Notes under the pieces: generated by a model
Told to the model about the DNA's origin: nothing
Database searches by the model: none
Seen by the model: the letters and a program-made list of their open reading frames with translations, nothing else
Part shown: one piece after another, positions 49,690-56,834 of the stretch
Position numbering within the stretch: position 1 is the first letter of the stretch
Layout: every line of letters begins with the position of its first letter
Program-made: the position numbers and the translations under genes
DNA from: Vreelandella nanhaiensis
GTDB taxonomy: Bacteria > Pseudomonadota > Gammaproteobacteria > Pseudomonadales > Halomonadaceae
Direction of reading: 5' to 3'
Assembly: GCF_003990185.1 (NCBI RefSeq)
Contig: NZ_RZHF01000015.1
Coordinates: 62,136 to 126,135, forward strand
DNA: 64,000 nucleotides

Positions 49690-50100
49690 GTTTTCGCCCC
49701 CTATATCATCGAGCAGACCACTGAGTTATCCAAAGTCGCTGAAGAGCTGGACGTTTTATTTCAACAGATTGGCGATAACGCTGTAGCCCCATGATCGCCA
49801 TGGACCAGTGCCATAAGCGGATCGATGCAAACGAGCAAGCGGTCTCACCGACTTGAGTTCAAACAAGAAGCGCAATACCCAATCCATCAGATAGGGTATT
49901 GCCACGACTCATTGCTATGGACATCTTGCTGCGCAAAATTAAGGCGCCATCATGTAAAGGCGGGGTCACTATCCAAATCGTGCTATCGCGCGGGCGTCAC
50001 GATTTGCCTCGCTAGATATCGAGCCTGAATGACGTGCTCGGCCTCATCGTCGAGAGGTCGCTTCTGACGACGAGTTTTTCGCTCGAGAGGCTGGCCCGCT
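49690..50100. other. Degenerate non-coding stretch between remnants
   Basis: No open frame with a start, ribosome site and coding character is seen on either strand. A plus-strand fragment near 49,705-49,793 (about 28 codons ending at a TGA) looks like the end of a lost gene but is too short to identify. Confidence 0.45.
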
Positions 50101-50241
50101 GCGCCATGAATAGCCACTGACTTCTGTGAAATGATGCTGGCGACATAGCGTCTCAAGACTGCGATCCACCATCAGCAGATCGCCATGATGCATATCCTCG
50201 CCCAGCATCGAGTCTCGTTCCGACCTTAACCTCAAGAGCAA
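50100..50241 (-). pseudogene. Fragment of a UmuD/LexA-type S24 peptidase gene
   Basis: On the minus strand a short run matches the catalytic region of UmuD-like proteins: RDSMLGEDMHHGDLLMVDRS, with the serine of the D-S-M motif and the G-D-L-L-x-V-D strand. Both the N-terminal part and the lysine-bearing C-terminal part are missing or out of frame. It is a decayed SOS-type gene of a former element. Confidence 0.6.
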
Positions 50242-50321
50242 AAGCCAAAAAAATTACAGACCTATATCACTCTTATGAATCCATCCCACGAACCGTTTTG
50301 TGATGCATAGGAGTATTGCTA

Positions 50322-50630
50322 ATGTCTCCACCCTGTAAACGCTGCGCCGCTACCCGCCTGATTAATCTCGATACCGCCCAACGCATTGGCGTGGTCAGCG
50401 GATGCGTCGTGGGCGGTGCTATCGGCGCTTTGCCTACGACGGCAGCGCCCCAAACGCTTTCACTGGCTACGGTGCGTTTTCCACTCGCTAAACTCCCGGC
50501 TGCCATGATCGGCGCGGTGACCGGTGGTCAGTCAGGTGTTCGGGTAACGTCGTCTTTATTTGCCCAGTGGCTGCCACCCGGCACTGGTACCCCTTGGCTG
50601 TGCCTTGCCTGTGGGCACACCTTTCGATAG
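50322..50630 (+). CDS. Small protein with two CxxC pairs and glycine-zipper-like segments
   Basis: This 102-residue protein has CKRC at residues 5-8 and CLAC at about 96-99, a possible split zinc ribbon. Between them are glycine-rich hydrophobic stretches (IGVVSGCVVGGAIGALP, IGAVTGGQSG) with GxxxG-type spacing. The ATG at 50322 has AGGAG eight bases upstream. It is the first gene of the recombination module and is followed by a terminator. I do not recognise a family with known function. Confidence 0.65.
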   Translation: MSPPCKRCAATRLINLDTAQRIGVVSGCVVGGAIGALPTTAAPQTLSLATVRFPLAKLPAAMIGAVTGGQSGVRVTSSLFAQWLPPGTGTPWLCLACGHTFR

Positions 50631-50698
50631 TCCCGCCCCCCCTTTGGCTGTCGCTGACTAAGTCGAGCCTGTTTGGTTTTATCTTTTACTCACTCAAT

Positions 50699-50726
50699 AG
50701 CGCTGGCGATTGCCAGCGCTTTTTTT
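50699..50726 (+). terminator. Terminator hairpin just upstream of the DUF932 gene
   Basis: A 9-base-pair stem (AGCGCTGGC/GCCAGCGCT) with loop GATT is followed by seven T (50720-50726 region). It ends only about 19 bases before the ATG at 50745, so transcription of that gene must read through it or start at a very near promoter. Confidence 0.85.
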
Positions 50727-50744
50727 ATGTCTGGAGAATGACTC

Positions 50745-51713
50745 ATGGCACATCTCGTTGAACAAATGGCTTATGTCGGTACAACCCCTTGGCACGGCCT
50801 GGGGCAGCAGCTGTCTCTCCAACAACCGCTAGAGGTCTGGCAACAACAGGCCGGTATGAACTGGCACATTGAAGAAGCGCCAGTGCGCTTTATTGCTGAA
50901 GGTGCTAGCCATCTAGGCAGCATTCACTCGTTTCCTGAGCAGAAGGTGCTTTACCGCTCGGATACCAAGGCACCTCTGTCAGTGGTATCCCAGCGCTACA
51001 AGGTAGTGCAGCCTGAAGAGATCCTGGAGTTCTACCGCGATCTGACGGAGTACGCCGGGTATGAGCTGGAAACCGCTGGTGTGCTCAAAGGTGGGCGTAA
51101 GTTCTGGGCCTTAGCACGCAGTGGTTTAAGCACTTCGTTGAAAGGCCAGGATGAGGTCAATGACTACCTACTTCTGGCCACCTCCTGCGATGGCACCCTC
51201 GCCACTATGGCCACCCCAACTACGGTGCGCGTGGTATGCAATAACACACTGCAGATTGCCGTCGATGGCACATCCCAAGCAGTGAAGGTGCCCCACCGGT
51301 CGGAGTTTGATCCCCGTGCGGTGAAAAGCCAACTGGGCATCTCGGTCTCGCAATGGAATGACTTCATGTACCGCATGAAGGCATTAGCCGAACGCAAGAT
51401 CGACCACCGCGAGGCTCAGCAGTATTTTCAGTCGGTGCTCTGCGGTATCGATAAGCCAATAGACGACCCTTCCAAGCTGCCCAATTACCGGGCACTCAAC
51501 AAGGTGCAGAAGCTTTACCACGGTGAAGGCCGCGGTTCCCACCTCGACACGGCCAAAGACACCGCCTGGGGCTTGCTCAATGCGGTCACCGAGTACGTGG
51601 ATCACGACAAGCGGGCGCGTAGCAACGATACCCGCCTGGATTCAGCGTGGTTTGGCCAAGGGGCTCAGTTGAAGCAAGAGGCGTTACAAACAGCCCTTGC
51701 ACTGGTGAGCTGA
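50745..51713 (+). CDS. DUF932 family protein
   Basis: This 322-residue protein matches the DUF932 family found on plasmids, ICEs and phages, often beside recombination genes. Family features are the N-terminal TPWHGLGQ, the central VVCNNTLQIA and the C-terminal NAVTEYVDH. No catalytic motif is evident and the function is not established. The ribosome site is GGAG. It starts right behind a terminator hairpin and leads the DUF932-ERF-YqaJ-RadC series. Confidence 0.88.
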   Translation: MAHLVEQMAYVGTTPWHGLGQQLSLQQPLEVWQQQAGMNWHIEEAPVRFIAEGASHLGSIHSFPEQKVLYRSDTKAPLSVVSQRYKVVQPEEILEFYRDLTEYAGYELETAGVLKGGRKFWALARSGLSTSLKGQDEVNDYLLLATSCDGTLATMATPTTVRVVCNNTLQIAVDGTSQAVKVPHRSEFDPRAVKSQLGISVSQWNDFMYRMKALAERKIDHREAQQYFQSVLCGIDKPIDDPSKLPNYRALNKVQKLYHGEGRGSHLDTAKDTAWGLLNAVTEYVDHDKRARSNDTRLDSAWFGQGAQLKQEALQTALALVS

Positions 51714-51714
51714 C

Positions 51715-51777
51715 ATGCTGTTTCTCATCGTTTTAGTGCTGATTTTCCTGTTTTTTGTCTTACCCCTCATTGGATAG
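51715..51777 (+). CDS. Possible 20-residue hydrophobic peptide
   Basis: ATG at 51715 opens 20 codons of almost purely hydrophobic residues (MLFLIVLVLIFLFF and onward, ending in Ile-Gly) before TAG. It starts one base after the DUF932 stop, which would allow translational coupling, and a terminator hairpin follows at once. There is no separate good ribosome site, so it is tentative. Confidence 0.4.
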   Translation: MLFLIVLVLIFLFFVLPLIG

Positions 51778-51784
51778 CGCGATA

Positions 51785-51814
51785 AGCCCAGCCCCTAACA
51801 GGCTGGGCTTTTTG
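51785..51814 (+). terminator. Terminator hairpin upstream of the 56-residue protein gene
   Basis: A 9-base-pair stem (AGCCCAGCC/GGCTGGGCT) with a seven-base loop is followed by five T. The next start codon is only 21 bases further on. Confidence 0.85.
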
Positions 51815-51834
51815 CCTTTTACGTGGAGCCCATT

Positions 51835-52005
51835 ATGGCCTCTCTTAGCCCCGACCTAGATATCGCATTAACCCAGTTGACGGAACGGCTGCTCACCCAG
51901 GATCAAACCTATGTAGAGACCTACGTGATGGCAAAGGGACAGCTGTATCGCACCGAGTTGCACCTACGCCCCGTCCCCCCCAGTGAGCTTCCCGCCGATT
52001 TTTAG
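51835..52005 (+). CDS. Small hypothetical protein (56 residues)
   Basis: This small cytoplasmic protein (begins MASLSPDLDIALTQL) has GTGGAG six bases before its ATG. The frame ends 22 bases before the ERF gene, which has its own GAAGGAG site. Its coding character and position in a tight gene series support it. No family is recognised. Confidence 0.6.
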   Translation: MASLSPDLDIALTQLTERLLTQDQTYVETYVMAKGQLYRTELHLRPVPPSELPADF

Positions 52006-52027
52006 CCTCTATTGAAGGAGCCTTGTC

Positions 52028-52783
52028 ATGGCAACCAAAACCAATGTGGTAAAACACGACTCATCTGCTTCCTCTTTACAAGCCGTTCCTGCAGGACCCT
52101 CGTCTCACCTTGCCGAGAGCACGGCCATCATCCAAGTGATTGAGCGAGCCGCGCTTAACCCCGATGTCGATATCGACAAGATGGAGCGCTTGCTGCAAAT
52201 GCAGGAACGAGTCATGGATCGTCAAGCCATGATGGCCTATAGCGCTGCCATGGCTGCTATGCAGACCGAGCTGCCCAGCATTGAAGAGCGAGGGCAAACC
52301 AACAACGGCTGCTATGCCACTTTGGAGGATATTGTCGATACCGTGCGTCCCATTATGCAGAAACACGGTTTTGCAGTGAGCTTTCGTATCAGGACACAGG
52401 AGCGTGGTATCGAAGTGACCGGTGTGCTGATGCATAAGGATGGCCACCGTGAAGAGACGAGTATGCTGCTGCCTGCCGATATAAGCGGTAACAAGAATGC
52501 TGTGCAGGCGTTTGGCTCATCCACCAGCTACGGCAAGCGTTACGTGCTCTGCGCGCTGCTCAATATCACTACACGTGGTCAGGACGATAACGGCAAGACC
52601 AGTACCAAAGTGGGCATTAAACTAGTGACACCCTTTCAGGCTGGACAGATCCAGCGGCTCATTAGCCAATGCCCTGCTACAACCCAGGAATGGTTCAGTG
52701 GTAAATACGGTTCAGCCGTGCAAGTCCCTCAGGCTGACTTCGACAAGCTACGCGCTTCACTTTCTAAGCGGTCGGTTAAGTAA
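52028..52783 (+). CDS. ERF-family single-strand annealing protein
   Basis: This 251-residue protein matches the ERF (essential recombination function) family of phage annealing proteins, which pair complementary single strands during homologous recombination. Typical features are the central YATLEDIVDTVRPIM and AFGSSTSYGKRYVLCALLNI. The C-terminal part (about 195-251) is variable. The exonuclease gene that normally works with such a protein follows 33 bases later. Confidence 0.9.
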   Translation: MATKTNVVKHDSSASSLQAVPAGPSSHLAESTAIIQVIERAALNPDVDIDKMERLLQMQERVMDRQAMMAYSAAMAAMQTELPSIEERGQTNNGCYATLEDIVDTVRPIMQKHGFAVSFRIRTQERGIEVTGVLMHKDGHREETSMLLPADISGNKNAVQAFGSSTSYGKRYVLCALLNITTRGQDDNGKTSTKVGIKLVTPFQAGQIQRLISQCPATTQEWFSGKYGSAVQVPQADFDKLRASLSKRSVK

Positions 52784-52816
52784 ACAACGCTCTACCCCTT
52801 ATGGCAGGAGGCTTCC

Positions 52817-53428
52817 ATGCAAGTGCTTACTATGGAGCAAGGCACCCCAGAGTGGCTGGCGGCGCGGCTAGGTCGCGTCACCATGTCGGAGCTCAAAGCC
52901 TTGCTGGTTAAGGGTAAAGGCCCGTGTGGGTTTGGTACCGGGGCGATTACCTACATGCACCAGTTAATCGGTGAGCGAATTATCGGGGAACTGGCCGAGT
53001 CGTTTCAGGGCAACGCGCATACCCGACGTGGGCATACGCTGGAAGGCATAGCCCGTGCGCTCTACTGTGATACCACTAGAGAACCCAAGCCACACGAAGT
53101 AGGCATCATCCTTAATCACAATGTGGGTTACTCCCCCGACAGCTTGGTAGGCGCTAACGGTCTGCTTGAGATCAAAACCAAGTTGCCCAAGTTCCAGATC
53201 GAGGTGCTGCTCAGTGGCGAAATACCCGATGAGCACGTACCTCAATGCCAGGGCGGCCTATGGGTCAGTGAACGGGAATGGATCGACTTCGTGAGCTATT
53301 GGCCCGGTATGCCGCTGTTTATCAAACGCGCCTACCGTGACGACATCATGATCCGCACGATCGCTGAGCGGGTCGAAGCATTCCATGAGGAGATGGAACG
53401 ACGTTTGAGCCAAGTGATGGCCGCGTGA
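52817..53428 (+). CDS. YqaJ-type (lambda-exonuclease family) recombination nuclease
   Basis: This 203-residue nuclease has the PD-(D/E)xK fold of lambda exonuclease. The N-terminal QGTPEWLAARLGRVT motif, the acidic residue in GYSPDSLVG and the catalytic E-x-K in GLLEIKTK, followed by the glutamine-containing VPQCQGGLWV, are all present. It resects double-stranded ends to give the single strands used by the ERF protein. The AGGAGG ribosome site is strong. Together they form a lambda Red-like pair. Confidence 0.92.
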   Translation: MQVLTMEQGTPEWLAARLGRVTMSELKALLVKGKGPCGFGTGAITYMHQLIGERIIGELAESFQGNAHTRRGHTLEGIARALYCDTTREPKPHEVGIILNHNVGYSPDSLVGANGLLEIKTKLPKFQIEVLLSGEIPDEHVPQCQGGLWVSEREWIDFVSYWPGMPLFIKRAYRDDIMIRTIAERVEAFHEEMERRLSQVMAA

Positions 53429-53474
53429 TGGAGCCCATACCTCAAAATTCAACACGCTATCTAACGCCATAGAG

Positions 53475-53502
53475 GCCGGGGCCACCACCCCGGCATTTTT
53501 TT
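53475..53502 (+). terminator. Terminator hairpin upstream of the RadC gene
   Basis: A 7-base-pair GC stem (GCCGGGG/CCCCGGC) with a six-base loop is followed by seven T. It ends about 18 bases before the ATG at 53520, repeating the hairpin-then-start arrangement of this module. Confidence 0.85.
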
Positions 53503-53519
53503 ATTTTTTGGAGACATTC

Positions 53520-54023
53520 ATGAAACACACCAAACTCAAAGCCGGGGAAATGGTAGGCACTTACCTAGTCACTTCTCCCGTTACCGAAAACGACATCATC
53601 ACCATGGCCAAGCGCTTCACGCGACGCAAACTTGCTAAAGGCCGCAAAATTACACAGCCATCGCAGGCATTTGAGCACCTGCAGCTACTACTTCAGGACT
53701 ATGAACATGAAGTATTCAGCGTGCTTTTCCTCGATAGCCAGTATAGGGTTATCCGTTTTGAAGAAATGTTTCGTGGCACCATCGATGCGGCCATTGTTTA
53801 TCCACGCGAAGTACTGAAGGCATCACTTGCTTACAACGCTGCTGCAGTAATTTTGGTACATAACCATCCAAGCGGTGATCCCGAACCCAGCGATGCAGAT
53901 CGACGGATTACTGTACTACTGCAGGAGACGCTGAGACTAATAGATATCAAGGTGATTGACCACGTGGTAGTAGGAAGTGAAGGTTGCATATCTTTTGCAG
54001 AGCGTGGGATTTTATCTATATGA
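53520..54023 (+). CDS. radC: RadC-family JAB/MPN domain protein
   Basis: This 167-residue protein has the JAB/MPN metal-site motif HNHPSGDPEPSDAD (about 118-131), preceded by the glutamate-containing segment near EEMFRG. It is shorter than chromosomal RadC because the N-terminal helix-hairpin-helix region is absent, as in many RadC-like genes of mobile elements. The ATG at 53520 has GGAG six bases upstream. Its role is not established; it is often close to recombination or defence genes. Confidence 0.87.
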   Translation: MKHTKLKAGEMVGTYLVTSPVTENDIITMAKRFTRRKLAKGRKITQPSQAFEHLQLLLQDYEHEVFSVLFLDSQYRVIRFEEMFRGTIDAAIVYPREVLKASLAYNAAAVILVHNHPSGDPEPSDADRRITVLLQETLRLIDIKVIDHVVVGSEGCISFAERGILSI

Positions 54024-54136
54024 AAAAGTATAGTAGTAGTCCGTATCTGTAGTATTTTTCTCAAAAAACTAAGCACTGTAGATCGGAGTATTGTTCTGCG
54101 GACTTTCTGTACTTATTAAGAGGCAAGTGAAGGGTT

Positions 54137-55798
54137 ATGGTTCCTGCTAGTGAAAATGAAAGCGATGAAGGATTAATAAAAGTTGTTTTTGGAGCTCGAT
54201 CTTTATTGCCTAAAGAGCTTTCTCCGAACACAGTGCTTATTGTTCCGAAAAAAGAAAGTTGGAATGATTTCGGCTACCGCACCAAGGTCAATATTAGCAT
54301 TCATCTAGAAGGCGGTATTTATCATTCAACTATAGCCTTTATAGGCTTTATAACAGAAACATTAGAAGAGCCCAATGGGGTGGAGGCCGTAGAAAAATTA
54401 CTAAATGATAATGACGGTTTAACCCTTGCTGTGACTGACACTCATAAGTTTTTTACAATGTTGCCGAGCATGGAAGATTACCGCAATGCTGTACGAAATA
54501 TAGGCGTTGTTAACTCTATTGAAGTTCTAAAAGTGATTAATGATCTTGTGGCTCTTAGTGAGTTTGGCCATAGTTTTGGAGTAAGGTCAGCCACTAATAC
54601 TGATATTTTCTTAAAATCATTTGTTCGTAACTCTGACTCTTACTTTACTTATAAAAATGCTGGTTCAGTATTAAAAGGATTAGAGTATGAAGAGTTCCAT
54701 AAGCTTTCTAAAGAGCTTTCTATTAAATTTAAATTACCTGGTCGACAGAATCCACATGATCTTAAATTTCGATTTGATCATGAAGCAGATCTTCCCAAAC
54801 GCATCGCAGTGATTATAGGGAAGAATGGTGTTGGAAAAAGTCAAACGTTAAGGCGGATAGTTCAAGCTGCTCTAGCCGATGATGGGTCACTTATAGATGG
54901 AGTTACTGGAGGAAGGGTTTTAGTTAACCGTATTTTAGCTTTTGCACCAACTAATGAAACTGGATCTGTTTTTCCAAGTGATCAGCGAAAAAGGCCTCGA
55001 ACTTGGTATCGTCGATTTTCGCTCAATCGTGCGAGGACTTCGCGTAAAGGCAATGGTGTAGCTGATCAGGTGCTCCAAGTTGCACGTTCAGAAGAGAATA
55101 TTGGAAGCTATTCTCGGTGGGATATATTTCTAGAGGCGTTGAAAGCGATTGAGCACTGGGATCAAATCAGTTTACCTGTGAAAGATAAAAAACATGATCC
55201 TATCCCTCTTTGTGAATTATGGAGTGGGGGTGAGCAGAAGTCTCTGGAAAATTTTGCTGCGGTTGATACCCGAAAGGAGCCTATCCGAGAAATAGATGGA
55301 TTTGCTTATCCACTAAGTAGTGGTGAGATCTCATTTCTTAGGTTCGCCGCCCAAGCTAGCTTAAATGTGGAGAATGGATCGTTGCTCTTATTGGATGAGC
55401 CAGAAACTCATTTACATCCAAATTTCATCAGCCAGTTTGTTTCATTGTTAGATAGCTTACTTGACCAAACTGGTTCAGCTGCAATTATCGCGACTCACTC
55501 AGCGTATTTCGTTCGAGAGGTGTTTCAGGAACAAGTTACAGTGCTTCGACAGGATATGGACGGCTCCGTGAAAATAGAGATACCTGCATTACGAACCTTT
55601 GGTGCAGATGTCGGGGCTATCTCTTACTTTGTTTTTGGTGAGGATGAGCCATCACAGCTTGCCTCACAGGTTGAGAAGCGTCTACTTCAAAGATTCAACT
55701 CTTGGGAAGAATTATACGCTCTCTATAAAAACGATCTCTCGCTAGAAATGCTGGGTTCTTTAAGAGAATCGATGGAGGCCAAAAAAGCTAATGAATAA
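54137..55798 (+). CDS. AAA-family ATPase of a two-gene ATPase-HNH system (Septu PtuA-like)
   Basis: This 553-residue ATPase has a unique N-terminal region of about 220 residues followed by an ABC/SMC-like ATPase core: Walker A GKNGVGKS (about 228-235), the signature-like LSSGEISFLRF (about 393), Walker B LLLLDEPETHLHP (about 417) and the switch histidine in ATHSAYFVREV. The HNH gene overlaps its end by eight bases. ATPase plus HNH in this order is the layout of Septu (PtuA-PtuB). The long N-terminal domain is larger than expected for a minimal PtuA. The pair is AT-rich compared with its neighbours, a sign of transfer. Confidence 0.82.
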   Translation: MVPASENESDEGLIKVVFGARSLLPKELSPNTVLIVPKKESWNDFGYRTKVNISIHLEGGIYHSTIAFIGFITETLEEPNGVEAVEKLLNDNDGLTLAVTDTHKFFTMLPSMEDYRNAVRNIGVVNSIEVLKVINDLVALSEFGHSFGVRSATNTDIFLKSFVRNSDSYFTYKNAGSVLKGLEYEEFHKLSKELSIKFKLPGRQNPHDLKFRFDHEADLPKRIAVIIGKNGVGKSQTLRRIVQAALADDGSLIDGVTGGRVLVNRILAFAPTNETGSVFPSDQRKRPRTWYRRFSLNRARTSRKGNGVADQVLQVARSEENIGSYSRWDIFLEALKAIEHWDQISLPVKDKKHDPIPLCELWSGGEQKSLENFAAVDTRKEPIREIDGFAYPLSSGEISFLRFAAQASLNVENGSLLLLDEPETHLHPNFISQFVSLLDSLLDQTGSAAIIATHSAYFVREVFQEQVTVLRQDMDGSVKIEIPALRTFGADVGAISYFVFGEDEPSQLASQVEKRLLQRFNSWEELYALYKNDLSLEMLGSLRESMEAKKANE

Positions 55799-56657
55799 TA
55801 TTCCGCGTCCAGCTTATGATGACTATATTGCATTGCAGAACTTAGCCAACAATAAAGGCGTCGGGAGCTATCCTAGCCTACAAAGTTTCGTTACTTGTAT
55901 TCAACAAGGATATCGGCAATATGAAGCCTTGCAAGGTAATGCTTCTCATATTACATCTGTAGTTACTTCTCCTGTTGTAGAAAAACACCTCAAGGCCCAC
56001 TTTAGAAAACCCCCACAAGATCTTAAGCATATTACTGAACTACGTGAGGAAAGTGAGTATCTCGTTTGCCCCATGTGTGGTTCACTACATGGTGGAACTC
56101 TTGATCATTTATTGCCGAAAAGTAAATATGGTGGGTTTGCAATCTATTCCCTTAATCTCGTACCAGCTTGTAAATGTAACAATAGACGGGGAGAGCTTGT
56201 TATTGGAACTAATGCAGACGAACGAATTCTGCACCCATACTTCGACCATTGCTTATCCGAGAGGTTAATTGAAGCACATTTTGAGGATCTTGGGCCGGTA
56301 CCAAAAGTAGGGCTTCGCCTATGTATAGACGATACGCATCCAGAATATGTAGCTATCGAGTTCCATTTTCGCTCAATTGTTAAGAAAACGGCAGTGCAAA
56401 GGTATCTTAAGGATAGATGGGCTGATATTTGCAGAAAGCCAAGTCTTGTTGTGAGATCGCTTAAGAATAATCCGCAAACACGTAATGATCTTAAGCAGAT
56501 CCTAGAAGAGGAACTCGATATGTTGGATGACATACATCGTGGTAAAAATAATTGGAATTCTATATTTATCGCAGGTTTACTTGATAGGCCTGTATTACAA
56601 TGGTTGTTTAACCAGTTATATATGCCAGGGCGATTACCTGGTGGCCCGCTAGTTTAG
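55791..56657 (+). CDS. HNH endonuclease-like protein (Septu PtuB-like)
   Basis: This 288-residue protein has an HNH nuclease core: cysteine pair CPMC (about 93-96), catalytic LDHLLPKSKYG (D105-H106), an asparagine in YSLNLVPAC and a second metal-binding pair CKCNN (about 127-131, with one residue between the cysteines). The C-terminal 120 residues are helical and unassigned. The start lies eight bases inside the ATPase gene. It probably cleaves DNA or RNA when released by the ATPase partner. Confidence 0.82.
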   Translation: MNNIPRPAYDDYIALQNLANNKGVGSYPSLQSFVTCIQQGYRQYEALQGNASHITSVVTSPVVEKHLKAHFRKPPQDLKHITELREESEYLVCPMCGSLHGGTLDHLLPKSKYGGFAIYSLNLVPACKCNNRRGELVIGTNADERILHPYFDHCLSERLIEAHFEDLGPVPKVGLRLCIDDTHPEYVAIEFHFRSIVKKTAVQRYLKDRWADICRKPSLVVRSLKNNPQTRNDLKQILEEELDMLDDIHRGKNNWNSIFIAGLLDRPVLQWLFNQLYMPGRLPGGPLV

Positions 56658-56834
56658 AAAATATAAACTAAATAAAGTATTAAATTTGTGCTAGTTATCC
56701 ACTAAAATAGGTAATCTTATTTTTTACTAAAAGTAGTAAAATAAAATATAGACGATAGTAGTTATTGCTATCTGCTTGACAGTTAAAGTTCGAAGTAGGA
56801 GGGGAGGCATAGTGATGTAATGCCTCCTTCACAT

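Noticed and set aside
49705..49793. Short plus-strand coding-like fragment ending at a TGA
   Set aside because: Only about 28 codons, no start or ribosome site; possibly the end of a lost gene but not identifiable.
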